From CAYVUV01 sp964455095 (GTDB lineage Bacteria; Desulfobacterota; Binatia; HRBIN30; CADEER01), in NCBI GenBank assembly GCA_964455095.1, contig CAYVUV010000047.1:1-56054 (forward strand): a DNA stretch of 56,054 nt, given 5' to 3'. The position numbers and the translations under genes are program-made. The notes beneath the pieces are model-generated. The model saw only the letters and a program-made list of their open reading frames with translations. It was not told the DNA's origin and did no database searches. Each line of letters starts with the position of its first letter. Position 1 is the stretch's first letter. Below are positions 47,920 to 56,054 of this stretch, piece after piece.

Positions 47920-48918
47920 ATGCGGAGTATCGTTGTTGTCGGATTTATCGCTCTGGTTGCGTTTGCTGCATCGGAGTCACCTGCCGAGACCGTCGCCACG
48001 GTGGGCAAGACGACCATCACGCGCGCGCAGCTCGATGCGCATTTGAAGGCACAGCTCGCCGAGCTCGAAAACCAGCGCTACGCGGCGCTGCGCGAGGGGC
48101 TCGACCAGCTGGTCGGCGAGGAGCTGCTGACGCAGGAAGCCAAGGCGCGCGGCGTCTCGGTCGAGGACCTGGTGAAGACGGAGATCCTCGACAAGGCCGC
48201 GACGCCGAGCGATGCGGACGTGCAGAAGATCTACGACGAGAACAAGGAGAAGCTTGGCAACGCGCCGTTCGACACCATCAAGCCGCGCTTGGTGGATTAC
48301 TTGCGTCAGCAGAGCGCGACGCAGCGGCGCGACGTGTATCTGACCGAGTTGAAGGCCAAGTACCCGACCAAGGTGGAGCTGCGCCCGCCCAAGATCGAGG
48401 TCGGCACCGGCGGGCGGCCGGTGCTCGGTCCGGACAAGGCGCCGGTGATGATCATCGAGTTCTCCGACTACGAGTGCCCGTTCTGCAAGCGCGCCGAGGA
48501 GAGCGTGCAGCAGGTGCTCAAGGTGTACAAAGACCAGGTCCGCTTCGTCTACCGCGACTACCCGCTGCCCTTCCACGCCAACGCGCGCCCGGCGGCCGAA
48601 GCGGCCAACTGCGCGGCGGCGCAGGGCAAGTTCTGGGAGTACCATCCCAAGCTGATGGCCAGTAAGGATCTCAGCCCCGAGTACTTCAAGACGCTCGCCA
48701 CCGAGGTCGGCCTCGACCGCACCAAGTTCGACGCCTGCCTGGCCAAGAACCCGTACAAGGAAGCGATCGACAAGGACCTCGCGGACGGCATGGCCGTGGG
48801 CATCAACGGCACGCCGGCCTTCTTCATCAACGGCCGCCTGCTCGATGGCGCACAGCCGTTCGAGAAGTTCAAAGAGGTCATCGACGAGGAGATCGCCTGG
48901 GCAAAGCAGGGCGGCTGA
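47920..48918 (+). CDS. SurA_N-like / DsbA-type thiol oxidoreductase fusion
   Basis: 332 residues. A signal peptide (to about 23) precedes a helical SurA N-terminal-like chaperone segment (about 28-150, VGKTTITRAQLDAHLKAQL, LDQLVGEELLTQEAKARGVS). A DsbA/thioredoxin-like domain (about 165-330) has the active site CPFC at about 186-189 and cis-Pro in INGTPAFFING (near 299). It probably handles thiols of exported proteins, such as the Cys-rich DUF4215 proteins of this window. AGGAGG precedes the ATG. The sigma-54 regulator follows 30 nt later. Confidence 0.88.
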   Translation: MRSIVVVGFIALVAFAASESPAETVATVGKTTITRAQLDAHLKAQLAELENQRYAALREGLDQLVGEELLTQEAKARGVSVEDLVKTEILDKAATPSDADVQKIYDENKEKLGNAPFDTIKPRLVDYLRQQSATQRRDVYLTELKAKYPTKVELRPPKIEVGTGGRPVLGPDKAPVMIIEFSDYECPFCKRAEESVQQVLKVYKDQVRFVYRDYPLPFHANARPAAEAANCAAAQGKFWEYHPKLMASKDLSPEYFKTLATEVGLDRTKFDACLAKNPYKEAIDKDLADGMAVGINGTPAFFINGRLLDGAQPFEKFKEVIDEEIAWAKQGG

Positions 48919-48948
48919 CCCGGGCGGCGCGGTCGAGAGGGACGTCGC

Positions 48949-50558
<1,610 letters not shown>

Positions 50559-50562
<4 letters not shown>

Positions 50563-51230
50563 GCCTCGTCGACTTGCGCCGCGAAGGATCGATCTTCGTC
50601 TTGACCATGCAACGCGGTGAGAACCGCTTCAACCGGCCGTTCCTCGATGCGCTCAACGCCGCCTTCGACACGGTCGAGGGCAGCAGCGGTCCGGCCGCCC
50701 TGGTGACGGTGGGCGGCGAGGAGAAGTTCTACTCCAACGGCCTCGACCTGACCTGGCTCGCCGGCGAGGGCCAGCGCGAGGGCGGCGGCTTCATTCGCGA
50801 CTTTCTCACCTTCCTCGGCCGGGTGCTGGCGTGTCCGGTGCCGACGGTGGCGGCGATGAACGGCCACGCCTTCGCCGGCGGCGCCATGCTGGCGCTGACG
50901 CACGACTTCCGGGTCATGCGCGGCGACCGCGGCTTCTTCTGCCTGCCCGAAGTCGACATCAACCTGCCCCTGGCCGCCGGCATGAGCGCGATGATCCTCG
51001 GCAAGCTCGATCCCGCCACCAGCCGCGATTTGATCCTTACCGGCCGCCGTATCGGCGGCAGCGAAGCGGCCGCGCTGCGCGTCGTCGACGAAGCCGTGGC
51101 GCTGGAGGAGGTGCTGCCGCGCGCGCTCGCCCGCGCCGAAGCGCTGGCCGGCAAGGAGCGCGCGACCTACAGCGCGCTCAAGAGCGGCATGTACGGCGAA
51201 GCCATCCGCCTGCTGCGCGCGGGGAAGTAG
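50559..51230 (+). CDS. Enoyl-CoA hydratase/isomerase family protein
   Basis: 223 residues, a short crotonase-fold enzyme. The first oxyanion-hole element is in GGEEKFYSNGLDLTWL (about 52-67) and the second in GHAFAGGAMLALTHD (about 104-118); a Glu in PEVDIN follows. The pattern and length resemble monofunctional delta3-delta2-enoyl-CoA isomerases. It overlaps the sigma-54 activator by ATGA, which suggests that the activator controls fatty-acid or acyl-CoA turnover. Physiological substrate unknown. Confidence 0.9.
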
Positions 51231-51234
51231 TCTC

Positions 51235-51412
51235 TCCGGCCTCCTCCCCCGTCGACGGGGGAGGATTCTTCTCCGGCCTCCTCCCCCTCGACGGGGGAGG
51301 ATTGAGGTGGGGGTGATTCAATTGCCTCCGCAACCGACAGGCCAGCGGAGCTGCTGCGCGGATGGTCATCACCCCCCCATCCAAACCTTCCCCCGCAAGG
51401 GGGGAAGGCTTC
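51235..51412. repeat. Dispersed repeat, GGGGGAGGATT class, convergent gap
   Basis: Two tandem TCCGGCCTCCTCCCCC...GGGGGAGGATT units, then GAGGTGGGGGTGAT, a 50-nt spacer and an inverted ATCACCCCCCCATCCAAACC...CCGCAAGGGG arm. The order of the arms is reversed relative to the copy at 47.6 kb. It fills the gap between the convergent crotonase and lipoprotein genes. Confidence 0.85.
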
Positions 51413-51424
51413 TGAAGGGCAGGC

Positions 51425-52063
51425 TCAGGGAGCCTCTCGCGCCGCGGCGGGCTGCGCCAGATCGGCGGCGATGGCGGTGTACATGTCGTCTTGCAGCTGG
51501 GCGGAGAGACGCGCCAGGGCGCGGCTCATCGCGGCGACGAGATCGTTGGGGTCGTCGGCGGCACAGGGCTCGTCGCCGCTGTAGGCGCGCTGGAAGACCA
51601 CCGGGTCGCTGCCGGGTCGCGCCACGCGCACCAGGATGGCGCGCAGTTCGAGATGCGCCTGGCAGCTCGTGCCCAGCTGCTCCTCGATCGCCTCGATCTC
51701 GCCGCCGAGCTCGTAGTCGTTGCGCAGCGCGGAGGGGCGGCGCTGCACGGCGCGGTAGGTGCGCGCCGCGACCAGGTCGCGGGTCAGGAGGTCGGCCACC
51801 ATGGCTGCCGGGTCGGTGGCCCAGCGGTGGTAGACGTAGTGGCCGATGCTGTGCGTTGCCTCGCGATAGGCGATGCCATCGCCGGCGTAGAGCGCGGTGG
51901 TGGTGAACGGCGCCACGCGCAACACGATCGGCAGCGGCGCGCGCTCGGTGGCCGGCGGCGGATAGTCGAGGCGATAGTCCTGAAACTTCGGTGCCGGCGC
52001 GCGCAGGGTGACGCAGCCGGCCAGCGCCATGGCGGCAACACTGAGTGCGAAGCGTGCGATCAT
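51425..52063 (-). CDS. ABC-type transport auxiliary lipoprotein (Mla-associated)
   Basis: 212 residues. A lipobox LAGC (Cys17) gives an outer- or inner-membrane lipoprotein. The body (PAPKFQDYRLDYPPP, TDPAAMVADLLTRDLVAAR, YELGGEIEAIEEQLG) matches the ABC-transport auxiliary domain that accompanies MlaD-type transporters. Its start overlaps the MlaD-like stop by ATGA. It plausibly links the MCE ring to the outer membrane. Confidence 0.88.
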   Translation of the reverse strand: MIARFALSVAAMALAGCVTLRAPAPKFQDYRLDYPPPATERAPLPIVLRVAPFTTTALYAGDGIAYREATHSIGHYVYHRWATDPAAMVADLLTRDLVAARTYRAVQRRPSALRNDYELGGEIEAIEEQLGTSCQAHLELRAILVRVARPGSDPVVFQRAYSGDEPCAADDPNDLVAAMSRALARLSAQLQDDMYTAIAADLAQPAAAREAP

Positions 52064-53004
52064 TGGCGTCCCTCATCGGCCGCGCGGCGCGGCGCGGGCG
52101 GATCGGCGAAGAGCAGTCGCGACGGTTGCTGGCGCAGCTCGGTGGTGAGCTGGTCGAGGTTGCCGACGGTGTGATCGAGGCGGTCGACGACCAGCTGCAG
52201 CGCGACGACGAACTGTTGCGTGGTGAGGGCCAGGTTGTTGACCTCCGCCAGCGTCGCGCGCAGCTCGGTGCCGGTGGCACCCTGGCGCAGATCGGCGAAC
52301 AGCGCCCGAGCCTCGCTGGCGGCCTGGCGCAGGTCGGCGACGGCGGGGCGCACGTCGACGCCGCTGGTCATCTTCTCGAGATTGTCGGTGACCTTCCCGG
52401 CGGAGTCGGAGACCTCGGCCAGGTTGGTGAGCACGCGCTGCACGCGGTCGTCGCGCAAGACCTGGTCGGCGGCCTGCAGGGTCGCGCGCGTGTCGGCCGA
52501 AATGCCGGCGAGGTCGACCGCCATCACCTTGTCGTAGATGTCTTCGAGCGCTTCCTGAATGGCCTTGAAGCTCGACGGCGTCGACGGGATGAGCGGATAC
52601 TCCGGCTCGAAGCTCAGCTTCGGCGACTTGTTCAAGGCATCGCCCGTATGGCGATCGATCTCGACGTAGCGCAGGCCGGTGATGCCCGAGAGCTGCAGCT
52701 GGGCGCGCAGGGTCTCGTCCTCGCGCACCGACTCGGCGAACTCGACATCGATGCTCATGTGCACCTCGATCAAGTCGCCGTCGGGGGCGATGTCGATGTC
52801 CTCGACCCGCCCGGCCGGCACGCCGCGATACTTGACCGCCGCGCCGGGTTCGAGCCCCTGCACCGACTCGGAAAAATACGAGACCAGCAAGCTGTTGTTC
52901 TCGAAAAAGCGGCTGGCGCCGAGCCAGATCGCGGCGCCGGTGCCGATGACGATGGCGCCGATGACGAACAACCCCACTTGTAACTTCTGCGCTTCGGTGG
53001 CCAC
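52060..53004 (-). CDS. mlaD: MlaD-family (MCE) substrate-binding protein
   Basis: 314 residues from GTG with AGGAGG upstream. One N-terminal membrane helix (about 10-28) anchors an MCE domain (about 36-115, YFSESVQGLEPGAAVKYRG, AGRVEDIDIAPDG, GITGLRYVEID). A long helical region (about 145-300) follows, as in MCE proteins that form needles or rings across the periplasm. Transports phospholipids or other lipids. It is the third gene of the transport operon. Confidence 0.94.
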   Translation of the reverse strand: MATEAQKLQVGLFVIGAIVIGTGAAIWLGASRFFENNSLLVSYFSESVQGLEPGAAVKYRGVPAGRVEDIDIAPDGDLIEVHMSIDVEFAESVREDETLRAQLQLSGITGLRYVEIDRHTGDALNKSPKLSFEPEYPLIPSTPSSFKAIQEALEDIYDKVMAVDLAGISADTRATLQAADQVLRDDRVQRVLTNLAEVSDSAGKVTDNLEKMTSGVDVRPAVADLRQAASEARALFADLRQGATGTELRATLAEVNNLALTTQQFVVALQLVVDRLDHTVGNLDQLTTELRQQPSRLLFADPPAPRRAADEGRQ

Positions 53005-53030
53005 GTGTCCGCCTCCTTGTTTCGCCCTGG

Positions 53031-53795
53031 CTAATCCTTGACCGGCTCGCGATTGAAGAAGGCGTGCACGCGCGGATCGGGGCTGTGGTCGCGCAGCTCC
53101 TTCGGATCGCCTTCGGCGATGATCGTCTTGGTTTTCGAGTCGAGCATGATGACGCGGTCGGCAATGGTGAAGATACTCGGCAGCTCGTGCGTCACCACCA
53201 CCATCGTCGTGTGCAGGCTCTTGTTGATCTGGACGATCAGCTCGTCGAGCTCCGCCGAGGTGATCGGATCGAGGCCGGCCGAGGGCTCGTCGAAGAACAG
53301 AATGGCCGGGTCGAGAGCCATGGCGCGGGCCAGCGCGGCGCGCTTCTTCATGCCGCCGGAGAGCTCGGAGATCATGAACTCCTGGAACCCGTTCAACTTC
53401 ACCATGGCGAGCTTCATGCGCACCAGCAGATCGATGGTCTCGCGCGACAGCGCCGTATACTCCTCGAGCGGCAGGGCGACGTTCTCGCCGAGGGTCAGCG
53501 AGCCGAACATGGCGCCGTTCTGGAAGGTGACGCCGAGCTTGCGCTGAATGCGGCGCAGGCCGTCCTCGTCGGCGTGGGTCAGGTCGTCGCCGTCGATCAG
53601 CACGCGGCCGCCGGCCGGGCGCAACAGGCCGATCATGTGGCGCAAGAGCGTCGTCTTGCCGCAGCCCGAGCCGCCGACGATGACGAACACCTCGCCGCGC
53701 TGCACCGAGCAGGTGATGTCGTTGAGGATCGTCTTCTCTCCATAACGCGCCACCAGGTGTTGCACCTGGATGACGGGCTTCTGCGCTTGCGCCAT
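53031..53795 (-). CDS. mlaF: MlaF-like ABC transporter ATPase
   Basis: 254 residues with Walker A GGSGCGKT at 41-48, signature LSGGM at 145-149, and Walker B with catalytic Glu in ILFFDEP (165-171). The C-terminal tail (DHSPDPRVHAFFNREP) is typical of MlaF, where it contacts the partner ATPase. Four nt separate its start from the permease stop. It powers lipid transfer by MlaE and MlaD. Confidence 0.95.
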   Translation of the reverse strand: MAQAQKPVIQVQHLVARYGEKTILNDITCSVQRGEVFVIVGGSGCGKTTLLRHMIGLLRPAGGRVLIDGDDLTHADEDGLRRIQRKLGVTFQNGAMFGSLTLGENVALPLEEYTALSRETIDLLVRMKLAMVKLNGFQEFMISELSGGMKKRAALARAMALDPAILFFDEPSAGLDPITSAELDELIVQINKSLHTTMVVVTHELPSIFTIADRVIMLDSKTKTIIAEGDPKELRDHSPDPRVHAFFNREPVKD

Positions 53796-53799
53796 GCCG

Positions 53800-54939
53800 T
53801 TACCAATACGTGAACAGCACGGTGAAGATCGCGTCGGCGACGATGATGGCGAAGATGGCCGAGACGATGGCCGAGGTGGTGATGCGACCGACGCTCTCGG
53901 CGCCCTCGCGCGCCTGGAAGCCGCGCAGGCAGCCGATGGCGGCGATCAGCAGCGCGAAGACGACGGCTTTGATGAGGCCGGTGTTGATGTCCTTCATCGT
54001 CATGTACAGCTTCATCTGGCGGAAGTAGACCACGGCGGGCAGGTCGAGGTTGAAGACCGCCACCATGAGGCCGCCGAGAATGCCGACGACGTCGGCGAAC
54101 AGCGTCAGGCAGGGCAGCATGAGCAACAGCGCCAGCACCTTGGGCGTGACCAGGAAGCGCGTGCGGTCGAGGCCCATGGCGTCCAGCGCGTCGACCTCCT
54201 CGGAGACCTTCATCGTGCCGATCTCGGCGGCGAACGCGGCGCCGGAGCGGCCGGCGGCGATGATCGCGGTCATCAGCGGGCCGAGCTCGCGTGTGATCGA
54301 CAGGCCGACCAGGTTGGCGACGTAGATCTCGGCGCCGAACTGGCTGAGCTGCTGCGCCGCCTGGAAGGCGGTGATGAGGCCCATCAGAAAGCTGATCAGG
54401 CACACGATGGGCAAGGCATCGCGACCGGCGCGCTGCATGTAGAGCCAGGTCTCGCGCCAGCGGATGCGGTGCGGCTGCAGGGCCGCGTCGCGCAGGCCGA
54501 GGATCATCTCGCCGACGAACACGGCGAACTCGCGCATGCCGGCGCTGGCCTGGAGTCCCCACTCGCCCATGCGCTCGAGCGCGCTCGGGGCGGCGGCCGC
54601 TTGCGCGGGCGGTTCCTGGATGGCGTCCTGGTCGATCAGGCTGAGCAAGCCGTCGATGTCGGGCGTCGAGCGCTCGATGCGCAACGTGCCGCCGGCCGCT
54701 TTGAGCTGCTGGCGCAAGCGGATCAGCACCGCGCCGCCGCCGCTGTCGAAGTAGTCGACGCCGGAGAGGTCGAGCACCACCTCGCGCGGTTGTGCCGGCA
54801 GCTGCGCGACGATCTCGTCGAGCAGCCGCTGGGCATTGCCCACCGACACCCGGCCCTGAATCGCAATCTCCGCCGCCCCGTCGCGCTGCGCGGCGGAGAG
54901 CCGATAGTCCGCCTCTGCCACGGCGCTGTGCTTTATCAC
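53800..54939 (-). CDS. mlaE: MlaE-like permease with N-terminal STAS domain
   Basis: About 379 residues from GTG 54939. A STAS-like domain (about 10-95, VVLDLSGVDYFDSGGGAVLI) precedes a MlaE permease (about 125-379) with TRELGPLMTAIIAAGRSGAA and the EVDALDAMGLDRTRFLV motif. STAS fused to MlaE is common outside Enterobacteria. An open frame continues to 55107, but its extra residues (IPPDPPFSKGG) are a translation of the dispersed repeat, so I exclude them. The precise start is uncertain because the GGAG is very close to the GTG. Confidence 0.9.
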   Translation of the reverse strand: MIKHSAVAEADYRLSAAQRDGAAEIAIQGRVSVGNAQRLLDEIVAQLPAQPREVVLDLSGVDYFDSGGGAVLIRLRQQLKAAGGTLRIERSTPDIDGLLSLIDQDAIQEPPAQAAAAPSALERMGEWGLQASAGMREFAVFVGEMILGLRDAALQPHRIRWRETWLYMQRAGRDALPIVCLISFLMGLITAFQAAQQLSQFGAEIYVANLVGLSITRELGPLMTAIIAAGRSGAAFAAEIGTMKVSEEVDALDAMGLDRTRFLVTPKVLALLLMLPCLTLFADVVGILGGLMVAVFNLDLPAVVYFRQMKLYMTMKDINTGLIKAVVFALLIAAIGCLRGFQAREGAESVGRITTSAIVSAIFAIIVADAIFTVLFTYW

Positions 54940-55032
54940 TCCGCTTTCGCGCGGGCGAATCGCGAGAAAGAGGCGCAATTGCCTCGCCGCGCGATTCGGG
55001 TCATGTTCCCGCCCGTAGGGTGAAAGCCGGGT

Positions 55033-55116
55033 TCCCCCCTTTGAAAAAGGGGGGTCAGGGGGGATTTGATAACATTCGGAAAATCCCCCTCGATCCCCCT
55101 TTTCCAAAGGGGGAAG
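55033..55116. repeat. Dispersed palindromic repeat, CCCCCTTT class, second copy
   Basis: CCCCCCTTTGAAAAAGGGGG...GGGGGGATTTG and AAATCCCCCTCGATCCCCC...TTTTCCAAAGGGGG form an imperfect inverted repeat. It is the second member of the family at 44.2 kb, here between the divergent permease and SDR genes. Confidence 0.85.
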
Positions 55117-55150
55117 TCAGAGCAGACACACCTTACAGGAAGGAAACCGC

Positions 55151-55927
55151 ATGGTGCTCGATGGCAAAGTCGCGATGGTCACCGGTGCCGGCTCCGGGCT
55201 CGGCCGGGCGGGCGCGTTGGCGCTGGCTCGGGCCGGCGCGAAGGTGCTGGTCGCCGACCTCAACGAAGTCGGTGCACAGGAGACGGCGGCACAGATCACC
55301 GCGGCCGGCGGCGCGGCGCGCGCCGTGGCCGCGGATGCCGGCAGCGCCGCCGACGCCGAGCGCACGGTGCGCGCCGCGGTCGACGCCTTCGGCGCCTTGC
55401 ACATCCTCTACAACAACGCCGGAATCGCGCTGCCGTTCGAAGACGGGTTCACCCCCAACGTCGAGCCCGAGGCCTGGGACCGCGTCATCCGCGTCAACCT
55501 GTCGAGCGTCTTCTATTGTTCGAAGTACGCGATCCCCGAGATCGCCAGGGCCGGCGGCGGCGCGATCATCAACACCGCTTCGTCGATGGCGCATCTGCCG
55601 CTCGGTGGCCTCGACGGCTACGCCGCCTCGAAGGGCGGTGTCGCGATGCTGACCAGGTCGATGGCCGCTGGCTGCGGCGCGCTCAACATCCGCGTCAACG
55701 CCATCAGCCCCGGCTACGTCGACACGCCGATGAACGCCCTCATCTTCGGCAGCGAGGAGATGAAGCAAGCCTTCGCCCGCGGCCACGCCACCGGCCTGCA
55801 GACCCCGGAGGAGATCGCCGACCTGGTCGTCTTCCTGGCCAGCGACGCCGCCCGCAGCCTCACCGGCGCCGTCCTCAACTGCGATCGCGGCTGGACGGCG
55901 TTCAAGCGGCCCGACTTCGGGCGGTGA
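55151..55927 (+). CDS. Short-chain dehydrogenase/reductase (SDR)
   Basis: 258 residues. The N-terminal Rossmann motif is TGAGSGLGRAG (about 11-21), an Asp follows beta2 (VLVADLNEVG, suggesting NAD preference), and NNAG is at about 91-94. The catalytic set is Ser in ASSMAHLP, Tyr and Lys in YAASKGG. The C-terminal SPGYVDTPM loop is usual. Classical SDR alcohol dehydrogenase; the substrate cannot be read. AGGAAGGAA precedes the ATG. Confidence 0.94.
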   Translation: MVLDGKVAMVTGAGSGLGRAGALALARAGAKVLVADLNEVGAQETAAQITAAGGAARAVAADAGSAADAERTVRAAVDAFGALHILYNNAGIALPFEDGFTPNVEPEAWDRVIRVNLSSVFYCSKYAIPEIARAGGGAIINTASSMAHLPLGGLDGYAASKGGVAMLTRSMAAGCGALNIRVNAISPGYVDTPMNALIFGSEEMKQAFARGHATGLQTPEEIADLVVFLASDAARSLTGAVLNCDRGWTAFKRPDFGR

Positions 55928-55955
55928 AGCATCGAATCGGTCGCGGAGTGTTCTA

Positions 55956-56054
55956 TCACCCCCATCTCGATCTTCCCCCGTCGAGGGGGAAGAGGCCGGA
56001 GAAGAGAATCCCCCCGCGCCTCGCGGGCGATGATTCCGAAAGCCTTCCCCCCTT
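55956..56054. repeat. Dispersed repeat, GGGGGAGGATT class, third copy (cut by window end)
   Basis: Begins ATCACCCCCATCTCGATC and continues with CTTCCCCCGTCGAGGGGGAA and AGGCCGGAG-type units, ending in a CCTTCCCCCCTT run at the window edge. Same family as 47.6 and 51.2 kb. Confidence 0.8.

Overview
The window comes from a high-GC Gram-negative bacterium. An outer membrane is implied by a complete Mla-type phospholipid transport operon and a full-length cyclic beta-1,2-glucan synthase. The secreted proteins with Myxococcus-type Cys-rich (DUF4215) repeats, long Thr-Pro linkers and a recurring C-terminal domain resemble those of deltaproteobacterial or Binatota-like soil and groundwater lineages. 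That placement is an inference from protein style; there is no rRNA marker in the window.

Layout. (1) 1-18.9 kb is a stress and envelope island: a CsbD fragment, a hybrid sensor kinase, the 2848-residue glucan synthase translationally coupled to a double universal-stress protein, a four-BON periplasmic protein, a basic-tailed hemerythrin protein, a 37-aa membrane peptide, a DUF421 protein overlapping a second hybrid kinase, then (plus strand) a 32-aa peptide, an SRPBCC protein and a DUF1232 protein. (2) 18.9-22.6 kb holds a D,D-carboxypeptidase, a HisI-like protein with an altered metal motif, a YCII protein, an RlmI-like methyltransferase and a DUF1456 protein. (3) 22.6-26.5 kb is a compact sugar-amidation cassette: HisH2/HisF2-type ammonia-channel proteins divergent from an N-acetyl-sugar amidotransferase and a glycosyltransferase. 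(4) 27.0-36.8 kb encodes three exported proteins: an FGE-fold protein without the catalytic cysteines, a 1859-residue multidomain protein with three exact-length 702-nt repeats, and an 835-residue protein with a seven-repeat predicted propeller. The last two share an unnamed beta-rich module and an unnamed C-terminal domain; these are my best candidates for something undescribed. (5) 37.0-47.4 kb carries an ArnT/PMT-like membrane protein with a predicted N-terminal propeller, a VOC protein, a second stress group (BON and YflT-like proteins), a third hybrid kinase, and an HPII-type catalase coupled to a methyltransferase. (6) 47.9-55.9 kb carries a SurA_N-DsbA fusion, a sigma-54 activator overlapping a crotonase, the Mla operon (MlaE-MlaF-MlaD-lipoprotein) and an SDR dehydrogenase.

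From about 40 kb on, gene borders carry three kinds of G/C-run palindromic dispersed repeats (40.1, 44.2, 47.6, 51.2, 55.0 and 56.0 kb). They lie between both divergent and convergent genes, so they behave like REP/MITE-type elements and not simply as terminators. Several stress promoters share TTACA/TGTAA half-sites. No tRNA, rRNA, CRISPR array, transposase or integrase was seen. All family assignments are from reading the translations; no database search was run.
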